A stretch of DNA of 64,000 bases from JAABTH01 sp964390725 (GTDB lineage Bacteria > Bacillota > Dethiobacteria > DTU022), in contig CAYMIW010000001.1 of the NCBI GenBank assembly GCA_964390725.1, forward strand, positions 1 through 64,000, read 5' to 3'. Shown here piece by piece: positions 24,219-33,804 of this stretch (position 1 is its first letter; every line of letters begins with the position of its first letter). The notes below the pieces were generated by a model. The model saw nothing but the letters and a program-made list of their open reading frames with translations, did no database searches and was not told the origin of the DNA. A program made the position numbers and the translations under genes.

Positions 24219-25232
24219 ATGCTGGCAGCAGTGTGTTATAAAGCTGGGAAAATTCGTATTGAAAACAGAGATACTCCTGTGCCTGGGGCTGGTGATGTTT
24301 TAATCAAAATTGCATATTGCGGGATTTGTCCATCAGATTACCGGATATACCAGGGCTTATCATCTGTTAAGTTACCGATAGTACCCGGACATGAATTTTC
24401 AGGTTGGATTGAATCTGTGGGCGATGAGGTAGAAAATATTACCATAGGTTCAAGAGTAGTCGTAGATCCGGCACAAAAATGCTATACGCAATGTCCGGCG
24501 TGTAGGCATGGTTATTATAATAAATGCATTAAAATGGCTGATGCATATAACGGTTTTGCACAGTATCATGTTACCCGAGCTGCAAATGTATTTACTCTAA
24601 AAGAAAATACTGATCTTATTGCAGCTAGCATAACAGAGCCATTGGCCTGTGTTTTGCGCGGTGTGGAGAAAGCAAAGATTAAGGCTGGTGATGTAGTGGT
24701 TGTGGTTGGGTCGGGGCCGATAGGGCTTTTACATCTACAGTCAGCCAAATTTTTTGGTGCAACAGTGATTGTTGCCGATTATTCTTCAGAGCGACTGGAC
24801 TGTGCTTTAGAGTTAGGAGCAGATTTTGTAGTAAACCCTCTTACAACAAATTTAGAAAATGTGGTTTTAGAGGTTAGCGATGGCTGGGGAGCAAACGCGG
24901 TAATTGTTGCAGCAAGTTCGACAACAGCTGTTGAGAATTCGGTTAACCTGCTTGGCGTAGGGGGAACACTAGTGATTTTTGCCGGTATTCGGAATGATAG
25001 TATGGTTGTTTTAGACTCAAAGCGCATTCATTATGATGAGATTAATATTACCGGTTCATCAGATTACTCCGATGCTGATTTCATTAAGGCTTTACACTTC
25101 ATAGAAATGGGTTATCTGGATACTAAGAAAATAATCAGTGATACTGTCACTCTTGAAAATATTGAGAAGGGAATGAAGTTGGTTTCCTCGGGCAACAGGT
25201 TGAAAGTTATGGTAAATATCGGGGATGTTTAG
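24219..25232 (+). CDS. Zinc-dependent alcohol/sorbitol dehydrogenase
   Basis: 337-residue medium-chain dehydrogenase. Catalytic zinc ligands are in CGICPSD (C37) and GHE (58-59). A structural-zinc lobe has C88, C92, C95 and C103. The Rossmann motif VVGSGPIGLLHLQSAK is near residue 165, followed by an acidic residue at the end of the second strand (VADYSS), favouring NAD(H). The family oxidises polyols such as sorbitol, threitol or their phosphates. In this operon it likely acts on the PTS product (inference). ATG 24219 is two bases after the EIIB stop. Confidence 0.9.
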   Translation: MLAAVCYKAGKIRIENRDTPVPGAGDVLIKIAYCGICPSDYRIYQGLSSVKLPIVPGHEFSGWIESVGDEVENITIGSRVVVDPAQKCYTQCPACRHGYYNKCIKMADAYNGFAQYHVTRAANVFTLKENTDLIAASITEPLACVLRGVEKAKIKAGDVVVVVGSGPIGLLHLQSAKFFGATVIVADYSSERLDCALELGADFVVNPLTTNLENVVLEVSDGWGANAVIVAASSTTAVENSVNLLGVGGTLVIFAGIRNDSMVVLDSKRIHYDEINITGSSDYSDADFIKALHFIEMGYLDTKKIISDTVTLENIEKGMKLVSSGNRLKVMVNIGDV

Positions 25233-25311
25233 TAAAACTCATATTGTTAATTTATTTGAGTAAAAAAAACCGAAGTATATATCACATTTTCCCGTGAGGG
25301 GGGTTTATGGT

Positions 25312-26094
25312 ATGAGTACACCAGGCAAAAAAATCAGGCTTGGCAGGATATTTGGGAAAAATGATAGAACGCTCATTGTCCCAATTGATCATGGGCTGGG
25401 ATCCGGTCCCGTGCAAGGGCTTGAAAGAGTTGATGATGTGATTGCCATGCTTGTCACAGCTAAAGTTGATGCGATTTTAACTACTTATGGAAGTGCCATA
25501 AAAAATGCTCATTTGTTTAACCGGATTGGTTTAATATTACGAATTGACGGCGGCCCAACGGATTACGCAAATGATCCTGAAGCAACAACAATTATGTACA
25601 GTGTTGAGGACGCAATTCGCCTGGGTGCCGATGCTATTATAACTTCGATTTGGATTGGTGGGGCTCATGAGGTTCGAACAGCAATTGATGCTGCGAAACT
25701 GGCTGCTGATTGTGAAAAATTTGGGATGCCACTTATAATAGAAACGTTCATGAGCGTAGAAGTAGAGGTAACAATTGAAAATATATCGATGGCATCCCGG
25801 ATAGCAGCTGAACTTGGAGCAGATATAATTAAAACTTATTTAACTGGCGATGCTGATACTTACCGCCGGGTTACAGAACAATGTTTCAGGCCTGTTGTTA
25901 TATTAGGCGGAGAAAAGAGCGAAGACCCATTGAATGTTTTGCGTTGGGCAAGGACTGCTCTGGATGCAGGTGCTGCAGGAACCTGTATTGGAAGAAATAT
26001 ATTTCAGCATAATAATCCGCCAGGCTTACTATCAGCACTTACAAAAATAATCCATGAAGATATGAATGTAGAACAAGTAAGACATCTTGTTTAA
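25312..26094 (+). CDS. DhnA/LsrF-type class I aldolase
   Basis: 260-residue TIM-barrel aldolase of the archaeal-type fructose-bisphosphate aldolase group. It contains LIVPIDHGLGSGPVQGL at the N-terminus, ADIIKTYLTGDADTYRRV with the probable Schiff-base lysine, VVILGGEKSED, and the phosphate loop GAAGTCIGRNIFQ. It could cleave or thiolyse a sugar phosphate formed by the preceding dehydrogenase, as in LsrF or 2-amino-ketoheptanoate-type enzymes. ATG 25312 follows a GAGGGGGG ribosome site by 7 nt; the GTG at 25294 is less likely. Confidence 0.88.
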   Translation: MSTPGKKIRLGRIFGKNDRTLIVPIDHGLGSGPVQGLERVDDVIAMLVTAKVDAILTTYGSAIKNAHLFNRIGLILRIDGGPTDYANDPEATTIMYSVEDAIRLGADAIITSIWIGGAHEVRTAIDAAKLAADCEKFGMPLIIETFMSVEVEVTIENISMASRIAAELGADIIKTYLTGDADTYRRVTEQCFRPVVILGGEKSEDPLNVLRWARTALDAGAAGTCIGRNIFQHNNPPGLLSALTKIIHEDMNVEQVRHLV

Positions 26095-26143
26095 GCTGTA
26101 GTCAGGAGTTTATTTACAGAAGATATTTTAAGGCGGTTGTTAT

Positions 26144-27721
26144 ATGCTTTTACAAATATTGTTAATATCACTGATTTCTACTTTGTCCACCGGGTGGATA
26201 TGGCATCCATTGACCTGGCCAATGATATACCCGGTTGTTACCGGTTTTTTAGTTGGCCTGATATTAGGTGACCCGGTTTCTGGAGCAGTAGCGGGAGCAT
26301 ATATTAATTTATTATACTTGAGTTGGATAACTGCCGGAGGGGCGATGCCGGGGAATATTATGTTTGCTGGCGTCTTTGGGACTGTTTTCACCATTATCTG
26401 TGGATTGGATCCTATTGTTGCTCCTGTATTGGCAATCCCGATGTCTTTATTGGGTAATTTATTCTGGCGGTTGCAGATGACCATCAATTCCAGATGGGTT
26501 GATCTTGCTGAAAAATATGCCGATTTGGGAAAAATTAAATCAATCGAGCTGACTGCATACCTTTATCCCCAAATTGCTATATTTGTTATTCACCTGGTTC
26601 CGTCATCTTTATTAATATATCATACTGATACACTGAAGAACATTTTCATGGATATTCCGGTTATAATTACTGATGCTCTTGCCGTTGCTGGTGGATTACT
26701 TCCGGTAATTGGAATAGCGATGGTCTTGAACTATTTAATCAAACTTAAAGTGCTTCCATATTTTTTCATGGGCTATTTCGCTGTCTGTTTATTGAATCTT
26801 CATTTGGGAGTTATTGCGCTGTTCGGGTTTTTAATTGTTGCTATACAGGTACTAAGCCGTTATGATGGCAACCTTGAATTGACCCAGAAATCAGGTGATA
26901 GCTGTGGAGCAATGACTAACGAACCAAGGCGCATCTCTTTAATCAAGCACTGGTTAAGGGGTTATTCCCAGGAAGCCTGTTATAATTATAAGAGTTTGCA
27001 AGCAGTAGGTACGTGTGCTGCTATTATTCCTGTAATCCGTGATCTCTATAAGAACGATGAGCAAAAGATGGGCAATGCTTTAAAAAACTACCTGGTATTT
27101 TTTAATACAGAGCCAGGATTTATCGGACCCTCTATAGCTGGAGTTGCAGCCTCAATGGAAGTTGAAAAGGTTAATGGAATATTAGCTGATAATACGGATA
27201 TTCATACAATAAGAACTGGTTTGATGGGGTCGTTAGCCGGTATGGGGGATTATTTGGTCAACGCAACTATCTATCCGCTGCTTATTGCTGTCAGTATCTC
27301 TCTGGTTATTGATGGACACATTATAGGATCGTTACTATTTTTAATAATATTTGGCGGATTAATGTTATATACTGGGTATAGGACTTATATGATGGGTTAT
27401 TGTTTTGGGAAAAAAGCTATTACGTCTATACTAAAAAGCGATTTACTGAGATTAATAAATGAGACAATGCTACCTGTTTCCATATTAGCCCTGGGTGCTT
27501 TAAGCGCAGTGGTTTTGAGTATTTCGTTTAATTGGGGCTTCTTTCAGGAAGAGGTGAACTTAGGCATAGTAAGGGTGCTTTCAGTCTTGGCCCCCTTGGT
27601 TGCCGTTATGGTAATGTTGATCATAATTAAGAAAAAAATACCTTTATATATGGTCATTACTGCTGTAATAATCATTGCCATTATGGCTTCGGTGTTTGGC
27701 ATTCTGGTTCCGGTGGTCTGA
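26144..27721 (+). CDS. Fused PTS EIIC-EIID membrane component, mannose family
   Basis: 525 residues joining two proteins that are normally separate. Residues 1-245 are EIIC (PMIYPVVTGFLVGLILGDPVSGAVAGAYINLLYL, then TAGGAMPGNIMFAGVFGT). After a polar linker, residues from about 262 are EIID (LRGYSQEACYNYKSLQAVGTCAAIIPVIRDLY, NTEPGFIGPSIAGVAASME, LMGSLAGMGDYLVNATIYPLL). There is no stop or frameshift between the parts. It forms the sugar channel in the membrane. The start is ATG 26144 after AAGGCGG. It stands upstream of private HPr and EI genes. Confidence 0.92.
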   Translation: MLLQILLISLISTLSTGWIWHPLTWPMIYPVVTGFLVGLILGDPVSGAVAGAYINLLYLSWITAGGAMPGNIMFAGVFGTVFTIICGLDPIVAPVLAIPMSLLGNLFWRLQMTINSRWVDLAEKYADLGKIKSIELTAYLYPQIAIFVIHLVPSSLLIYHTDTLKNIFMDIPVIITDALAVAGGLLPVIGIAMVLNYLIKLKVLPYFFMGYFAVCLLNLHLGVIALFGFLIVAIQVLSRYDGNLELTQKSGDSCGAMTNEPRRISLIKHWLRGYSQEACYNYKSLQAVGTCAAIIPVIRDLYKNDEQKMGNALKNYLVFFNTEPGFIGPSIAGVAASMEVEKVNGILADNTDIHTIRTGLMGSLAGMGDYLVNATIYPLLIAVSISLVIDGHIIGSLLFLIIFGGLMLYTGYRTYMMGYCFGKKAITSILKSDLLRLINETMLPVSILALGALSAVVLSISFNWGFFQEEVNLGIVRVLSVLAPLVAVMVMLIIIKKKIPLYMVITAVIIIAIMASVFGILVPVV

Positions 27722-27772
27722 AGGGATTGTATATTATCAAATTATTAACAAGAGATTCCGGGAGGTATTGTT

Positions 27773-28033
27773 TTGCAAAAAAAATGGATCAAACTAAAGA
27801 ACTCCGCCTGCCTGCATGCCAGGCCGGCAGTTAAATTAGTGCAAGCATCAAATGTATATGATTCGGATATTTTCCTCTCACTGGAACAGGGTGGAGCTCG
27901 GGCTAATGCCAAGAGTATGACTTCAATCTTATCTTTGGGAGCAGCGCAGGTTACTGAGCTTTTGATTGAAACAGAAGGTTCTGATGAAGTTGAAGCACTG
28001 GATGCTGTTATAGATGTAATATGTTCTCTTTAA
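27773..28033 (+). CDS. ptsH: HPr-like phosphocarrier protein
   Basis: 86 residues. The phosphate-accepting His15 lies in CLHARPAVKLV, and the regulatory serine equivalent (Ser46 in standard HPr) is Ser48 in AKSMTSILSLGA. Both are in normal context, so it could serve in the relay and might be controlled by HPr kinase. GGAGG is 9 nt before TTG 27773. It is the dedicated carrier between EI (next gene) and the EIIA/EIIB of this operon. Confidence 0.92.
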   Translation: MQKKWIKLKNSACLHARPAVKLVQASNVYDSDIFLSLEQGGARANAKSMTSILSLGAAQVTELLIETEGSDEVEALDAVIDVICSL

Positions 28034-28090
28034 AAGAAGAACTTATTCAGGTATTATTTCCGGCTATTGGCCAGTTAAGGTGGTTATAAT

Positions 28091-29773
28091 ATGAAAATGC
28101 TTAAGGGAACCTGCGGGGTTAGTGGGGTAGGCTGTGGTAAAGTAGTGAGAATAATGAATATACAAAAAAGTATTGAGAGAAATGTAATTAAGCCTGAAGA
28201 GATCAATTCTGAAATAAACCGATTCCATGATGCAATGAGTAAGACTTCACATGAACTTAAGCATATAGAAGACGATCTTAGTGTTGCAGCTGGGAAAGAT
28301 AAGGCAGCAATAATAACAGCCCAGTATCTGATTGCCTCTGATCCGGAAATTATTCAGGAGGTTGAAAAAACGATTGAAAGGAAGCTTATTAATGCCGAAG
28401 CTGCTGTAGCTGAGGTGTTTGAAAAGCAGGCTTCCCTGGTTGGAAGCTTCCCGGATGAATATCTTGCTGCACGGTCTATTGATTTTAGAGATGTAGCTGA
28501 TCGGCTGCTGCATTCTTTTTCCCGGAGCAACGAATATAATGTTTTAATCGACAGCCCTTCGATTATCTTGGCACATGATTTATCTCCTTCTCAAACTGCC
28601 GGGTTTAATCCTGAATGTGTTAAAGGGATTGTTTTATCCGGGGGAGGGCTTACTTCGCATACAGTTATTCTGGCACGTTCATTGGGGATACCTGTAGTAT
28701 TGGCAGTTGGGGAAGAACTGGATACGTTTATTAACGGACAGAGAATTTGTCTGGATGCTGAAAAAGGAATGGTATATGTTGATCCTGATCGTGAGGTTAT
28801 AGCTGATCTTGAGCAAAAAAGAATTACAATCGAAAAAGAAAAAGATGAAGATAGCAAATTATCTTGTGAACCGACAAAGACCTTGGACGGGGAACAAGTT
28901 GAAGTATATGCAAACATAGGTTCTGTCAATGATGCTGAAGATGCTATTAATGCAGGTGCTGATGGAATAGGTCTTTTTAGAACAGAAAACCTCTTTTATA
29001 ATAGCAGTGAACCTCCAACTGAAGAAGAACAGTTTGAAGTTTATAAAAAGATTCTTAAAATGTTTGTTGGTAAGGATGTTTTAATTCGCACTCTGGATAT
29101 TGGCGGTGACAAACAATTATCATATTTAGAAATGAAAAACGAACAAAATCCATTTTTAGGAGTTCGCGGCATCCGTTTCAGTCTTAAATATCCCCAGCTA
29201 CTCAAAACTCAAATCAGGGCATTATATAGAGCTAGTGTTCACGGTAAACTTGGAGTTATTTTTCCAATGATAAGTGTGCTCGAAGAATTTAAAAAGGTAC
29301 AAATTTTAGCCAGTGAAGTTCAAGCAGAATTACACTCAGATGGTATTGCCTATGATCCTGATATGGCGCTTGGAGTTATGATTGAAACCCCCAGCGCAGC
29401 TATTACGGCTGACAGGATGGCTCAAGTATGTTCATTCTTCAGCTTGGGGACGAATGATTTGTTACAGTATACTTTAGCAGTTGACAGGTTGAATGATGAA
29501 GTGTCTAACTTATATCAACCGGAATGTACTGCATTAGCCCGTTTGATAGCAATAACTGTAGATGCTGCAAAATCAGCTGGTATAAGTGTTGGAGTATGTG
29601 GTGAAATAGCTGGCGATCCCCGGATGGTGCCCTTGTTACTTGGCCTGGGGCTGAGAAAATTAAGCGTTGCTGCACCACAGGTTTCCCTGATAAAGAAAAC
29701 TATAAGAGGGATTATTCTTGATGAGGCCTTGTCTATAGCTGAAGCTTTACTACTATCGCAAAAAGATAAATAG
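28091..29773 (+). CDS. ptsI: PTS enzyme I (phosphoenolpyruvate-protein phosphotransferase)
   Basis: 560 residues, full length. The N-terminal HPr-binding helical domain is followed by the phospho-His motif SGGGLTSHTVILARSLGIP (His190), the PEP-binding barrel with IGLFRTENLF, LGVRGIRFSL, FFSLGTNDLLQYTLAVDR, and the active-site Cys in GVCGEIAGDP. All catalytic residues are present. It starts the relay PEP to EI to HPr to EIIA to EIIB. It is the last gene of the operon; no strong hairpin terminator follows in the 240-bp gap. Confidence 0.95.
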   Translation: MKMLKGTCGVSGVGCGKVVRIMNIQKSIERNVIKPEEINSEINRFHDAMSKTSHELKHIEDDLSVAAGKDKAAIITAQYLIASDPEIIQEVEKTIERKLINAEAAVAEVFEKQASLVGSFPDEYLAARSIDFRDVADRLLHSFSRSNEYNVLIDSPSIILAHDLSPSQTAGFNPECVKGIVLSGGGLTSHTVILARSLGIPVVLAVGEELDTFINGQRICLDAEKGMVYVDPDREVIADLEQKRITIEKEKDEDSKLSCEPTKTLDGEQVEVYANIGSVNDAEDAINAGADGIGLFRTENLFYNSSEPPTEEEQFEVYKKILKMFVGKDVLIRTLDIGGDKQLSYLEMKNEQNPFLGVRGIRFSLKYPQLLKTQIRALYRASVHGKLGVIFPMISVLEEFKKVQILASEVQAELHSDGIAYDPDMALGVMIETPSAAITADRMAQVCSFFSLGTNDLLQYTLAVDRLNDEVSNLYQPECTALARLIAITVDAAKSAGISVGVCGEIAGDPRMVPLLLGLGLRKLSVAAPQVSLIKKTIRGIILDEALSIAEALLLSQKDK

Positions 29774-30016
29774 TTAGTTAAGTTCCTAATATATGTCTTG
29801 CGTATTAAGGTGTTATCCTATCCAATAAAACATAATGCGTTCAGGTTGTAACCTTTTAAAAACATAACATTCCTTTTGCGCTTTGAAGTAGAGAAAATCA
29901 TTTAGTAACATAACATGTGACTAGCTGGACTTGGCTGCACGAAACTCTGGCGAGGATTATATACAGTTGTGTATAGTCGCATTTGATAAACCGGTAATGC
30001 TTCACTGAACTGTGTC

Positions 30017-30655
30017 CTAAATTTTTTTGGCCAGATAAGCCCTTGCCTGCATGTTTTTTGTCTGTTTACGATCTAAGTAGACAGTAAAAGCCAGACTTCG
30101 AACGAGGACTAATTTGTTGTTTGACATCCACTGATCAATCTCAGCCGGACTATGCAGGTACATGGTCACAGATTCGCTTGAATGAGTATGCTCTTCCCCA
30201 ACTATTAACTCACAAGTTTCATTGTCTCCTCTGTCTCCAACAACAAAGCCAAAGAAGCCTCCAGTCTGAATAATTCTTGTTGTTTCTTTAAACATTGGGG
30301 AAAGATCTTTGAAGAAATTCATGACCCCTGTGCATACTGCATGATTGATGCTTTCGGAGTCATAAGGGTAAGGTTGCTTACTGAGATCATGTAATCGTAG
30401 GGCAGATATACCTTTACTACGGCAGGCTTCTATCATTTGCGGGGAATGATCCATACCGTAAATTTTCAAGCCGGTTTTACGAAACAGGTCAGAGCCCAAC
30501 CCTGTGCCTATTCCAATATCCAGCATTGATTGACCGGTTTGCACATAAGTGTAAAAAAGCCCAAAAACCACCTCAGGACCAAACCATCCAGTTGCTTCAG
30601 CTTCTTCAGCATAGGCAGTTATTAAAGCATTTACTTGCTTTTCGTTTTTTGTCAT
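30017..30655 (-). CDS. Class I SAM-dependent methyltransferase
   Basis: 212 residues. The SAM-binding motif MLDIGIGTGLGSDLF is near residue 45, the acidic end of the second strand in YGMDHSPQMIEACRSKG, and motif IV-V around SINHAVCTGVMNFFKDL. It belongs to the small-molecule methyltransferase group (Methyltransf_11/25-like); the acceptor is unknown. ATG 30655 has AGGAGAG 8 nt upstream, better spaced than TTG 30661. It is monocistronic. Confidence 0.85.
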   Translation of the reverse strand: MTKNEKQVNALITAYAEEAEATGWFGPEVVFGLFYTYVQTGQSMLDIGIGTGLGSDLFRKTGLKIYGMDHSPQMIEACRSKGISALRLHDLSKQPYPYDSESINHAVCTGVMNFFKDLSPMFKETTRIIQTGGFFGFVVGDRGDNETCELIVGEEHTHSSESVTMYLHSPAEIDQWMSNNKLVLVRSLAFTVYLDRKQTKNMQARAYLAKKI

Positions 30656-30811
30656 GATCAATACTCTCCTTTTAGAATAGATGTTGCTCGGCTGATTCTA
30701 TTCGAATTATAGCATTTATTATTAAGCACATATTCCCTTACGTCATTTTCACATGGTCAGATCACAATAGAAGAGAAATCTAAAGTGTGATGCTTGAAGA
30801 ATAAAGCTTGG

Positions 30812-33361
30812 TTAAACTGGGAATTTGTATTTGAACATGGTTTCTGCCTTTTCAGCCGCCACAGGTTTACTGAAAATATAGCCCTGGACTAAGTCGCAAT
30901 TAAAGTTTTTCAGTGCCCGGCAATGTTCATCACTTTCGATGCCTTCTGCTACAATTAAAAGACCCATGCTGTGGAAGAGAGCCATCAGGTTTTTCATGGT
31001 TTCTTGATGTTGTTCTGTGAGGAATTTATAACAGAAGGCTCTATCAAGCTTGACCTTGTTTAAATTAATATAAGTGAGATAACTGAGTGAAGAGTAACCA
31101 GAACCAAAATCATCCAAGGCTATGGTTACACCCAGCTTTTCTAAACCTGAAAGCAATTGCATTGATTGGCCTGTCTCCTGAAAGAGGACACTCTCGGTAA
31201 TTTCTATCTCCAGAAGGTTAGCGCTAACCTGGCTGTTTTCTAGTTGAGCAGCCACAAATTCGACAAACGTGCGATCTTCAAGTTGTTTGCTTGAGAAGTT
31301 TATTGAGATTCTTTTAGGCACTATTCCCTGTTGCTGCCAACTGGAAATCTTTTCAATTGAAGCTTTGGTGACCCATCTGCCGATATCAATAATTAAACCA
31401 CTTTCTTCAGCAACTGGAATAAAGTATTCTGGAGAAATATCATTATGCTTTTTGAGCCTGAGTAGTGCTTCAAAGCAACTGATTGCTCCGGTTTGCAGTT
31501 CCACCTGGGGTTGAAACAGCAATTCAAACTCATTATCTATCAGAGCTTTCTCAAGTATATTCTTGATCCTCATTTTTTCTTTTAACAGAAACACCATCTG
31601 TTCATTATAAAACTTCCAGCGTTTAGATCCGGAATCTTTTGCGCGGTACATTGCTACATCTGCGTATGTTATCAGGTCATTTGTTTTAGAAGCGTCAGTA
31701 GGATAGCTGACAACGCCCATGCTGCAACGAATATTCATTTGTCGGTCTTCAACCTTGTAGGGTTGTTCAAGGGTATTTTTAACAAGTAATAGTTTTTCTT
31801 CAAGGAGGGCTATATTGGAATGGTTTTCCAAAAGAAAGAGGAATTCATCCCCACCGTAACGAGCTATGAAAATATTGTTATCCCTGCAAACAGACAGTAA
31901 CCTTCTGCCGATGGCTGACAGTAGTTTGTCTCCGAACATGTGCCCCAAGGTGTCATTGATCTCTTTAAAGTTATCAAGATCAACCAATGCCACAAGACCT
32001 TGTTTGTTATCTAACAATTCCAGTTCGAGTTTTTCAATGAAGTTACGTCGGTTTGGTAGTCCGGTGATAAAGTCGTGGTTTGCCTGGTATTCCAACTTTT
32101 CATTTAGGGTTGCTATTTCCTCATTGGAAGCTAAAAGTTGATTAAAGTTGGCCTCAATTTCATCTTTTTTCTGGGCCAGGGCAACTTCTCTGCCTTCAAT
32201 CTCTTCAACCATCTTGTTCAGCGTGGTTGATAAATCTTTTATCTCGATCAGACTGGAAGCCGGTTTTTTTGTATAATAATTACCGGAGGTTAAATCCTGA
32301 GCCCAACTTTGAATATCACGAATTGGGCCGGCAATTGAATTTGATATCAGGTACGAGATTATCAAAATCAGGCAGAAGAAAGATAGTAAAATATAGATTA
32401 AATTATTTCTCAATTTCAAGAGACCGACATAAACTTCTTCATCCTGAATTTCAACCACCAGGCCTACCGGAGTGGAACCAAGCCTTGTTTTAGTGACATT
32501 GCCAAGAACCATTTCACCGCGATAATCAATATACTCGGACGTATCATAGCTTTGTTCCAGATCTACATGCTGTAAAGATCTTAACATATGAACTGCTTCT
32601 GTTTCGAGCTGAGTTTGCAGAGGAACCATTGACGATGACGATTCAAAATACGGGGTGCACCTCAGAATACCCTGTTCATCAATTAAATAAGCGTTCGCGG
32701 TTAGTCCAATCTCACCTACACCACGATGAACCAAACGATCAACATCAGTATGGCCCATTCCCATGTTAAGTGAACCGATTACTTCACCGGAATTACCTGA
32801 AGCAAAGAGAGGGGTAGATAAAATAAGGTTAATCGACTGAGAAACCGGTGAATAGTTTTGCTCCAACCAGGCTATTTCTCCATCTTTTACTGATTGCAGA
32901 GCGTTATTAAAGTAGTCAGACCGTTCTGGAAGATTTAGACCCAGGGGAACCGGACTTTCAGTACTTAAATCATAGATAAGAATGCCATCCTTATCAGTGA
33001 TAAATACGCTGTTTAAATCATAACTACTTATGACAACTTCAGCAAATTGATCAAGAATCGCTATATTCTCCTGCCATAGGGGGTGGTTATATCTCCACTG
33101 GTTATTGACGAATTCCCGGACAGATTCAATAACAACCGGGGTATTGGCAATAACGTAAGCCTGATGTTCCCTCGTTTCGAAGTAGTCTTCCAGACGCATG
33201 CCAACTGTAAACGAATGAGCGGCTATGGTTTCATGAGTTTTTGAGGTAATCTCGTTTTTGGCATTGGAATATAAAAGTAATCCAACGATAATAGTTGGCA
33301 CGATCCCTATAAGCAGGGTAAACAGCAGCAGGCGGTAATTTATCATTTGAAAGAATCTCAT
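30812..33361 (-). CDS. Membrane GGDEF-EAL cyclic-di-GMP protein with Cache-like sensor
   Basis: 849 residues: transmembrane helix 10-31, a large extracytoplasmic sensor region (35-315) of Cache type with ITDKDGILIYDLS, a second helix (about 320-342), HAMP linker, coiled region (385-425), GGDEF domain with intact GGDEF at 503-507, and EAL domain with FEALLRL, EITESVLF and ALDDFGSGYSSLSYL. Both catalytic motifs are intact, so it might both make and degrade cyclic-di-GMP; the GGDEF part has no RxxD inhibitory site at the expected distance. ATG 33361 is preceded by GGAAGG. It is monocistronic. Confidence 0.93.
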   Translation of the reverse strand: MRFFQMINYRLLLFTLLIGIVPTIIVGLLLYSNAKNEITSKTHETIAAHSFTVGMRLEDYFETREHQAYVIANTPVVIESVREFVNNQWRYNHPLWQENIAILDQFAEVVISSYDLNSVFITDKDGILIYDLSTESPVPLGLNLPERSDYFNNALQSVKDGEIAWLEQNYSPVSQSINLILSTPLFASGNSGEVIGSLNMGMGHTDVDRLVHRGVGEIGLTANAYLIDEQGILRCTPYFESSSSMVPLQTQLETEAVHMLRSLQHVDLEQSYDTSEYIDYRGEMVLGNVTKTRLGSTPVGLVVEIQDEEVYVGLLKLRNNLIYILLSFFCLILIISYLISNSIAGPIRDIQSWAQDLTSGNYYTKKPASSLIEIKDLSTTLNKMVEEIEGREVALAQKKDEIEANFNQLLASNEEIATLNEKLEYQANHDFITGLPNRRNFIEKLELELLDNKQGLVALVDLDNFKEINDTLGHMFGDKLLSAIGRRLLSVCRDNNIFIARYGGDEFLFLLENHSNIALLEEKLLLVKNTLEQPYKVEDRQMNIRCSMGVVSYPTDASKTNDLITYADVAMYRAKDSGSKRWKFYNEQMVFLLKEKMRIKNILEKALIDNEFELLFQPQVELQTGAISCFEALLRLKKHNDISPEYFIPVAEESGLIIDIGRWVTKASIEKISSWQQQGIVPKRISINFSSKQLEDRTFVEFVAAQLENSQVSANLLEIEITESVLFQETGQSMQLLSGLEKLGVTIALDDFGSGYSSLSYLTYINLNKVKLDRAFCYKFLTEQHQETMKNLMALFHSMGLLIVAEGIESDEHCRALKNFNCDLVQGYIFSKPVAAEKAETMFKYKFPV

Positions 33362-33747
33362 TTTGTTACCTTCCGTTAACCAGACAGTATCAAATGGTAG
33401 ATATTTACAAGCAATATTTACGCGATTGTGTGCTGATATTTATTCGATGGAATCATTACGAATACCTTTAAAATTATGAAAATTAGTAAGAAAAAAATGA
33501 TTAATCAGAAGGCCCAATATCTCAAGCGATTAAGGGACCCAGGTTGTATGTATGGCTCTTAGCACACTTATCGGTAACCCACTGCCAGCAATAAAGAAAA
33601 AAATACGATTTTTCGGAGCAGGAGAACCATTACAGAAGGTTTTGAGTTCTTAACCGGGAAGTTAATTCTTCAGCCGGGCTAAGCTATGGGCTTATTAGTG
33701 AGGCGCAAATATTTCTAAGTAGTAATAGAAAGGAGAAGTATAAAGAA
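33362..33747. other. Intergenic stretch without a supported gene
   Basis: About 385 bases upstream of the GGDEF-EAL gene and downstream of the sirtuin-like gene. Short frames have no ribosome site or recognised motif. AAAGGAGAAG at about 33729-33738 has no start codon at a suitable distance. Confidence 0.5.
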
Positions 33748-33778
33748 GGAACACACAAGAACTGCTCTTATGTGTTCC
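33748..33778 (-). terminator. Rho-independent terminator of the sirtuin-like gene
   Basis: A 13-bp stem (GGAACACACAAGA, 33748-33760, with TCTTATGTGTTCC, 33766-33778; one G-U pair in the minus-strand RNA) and a 5-nt loop. Read on the minus strand it is followed by TTCTTTATACTT. It lies 26 bp after the stop codon. Confidence 0.75.
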
Positions 33779-33804
33779 CGGCACTATTTCAGAATAACCA
33801 ATGG

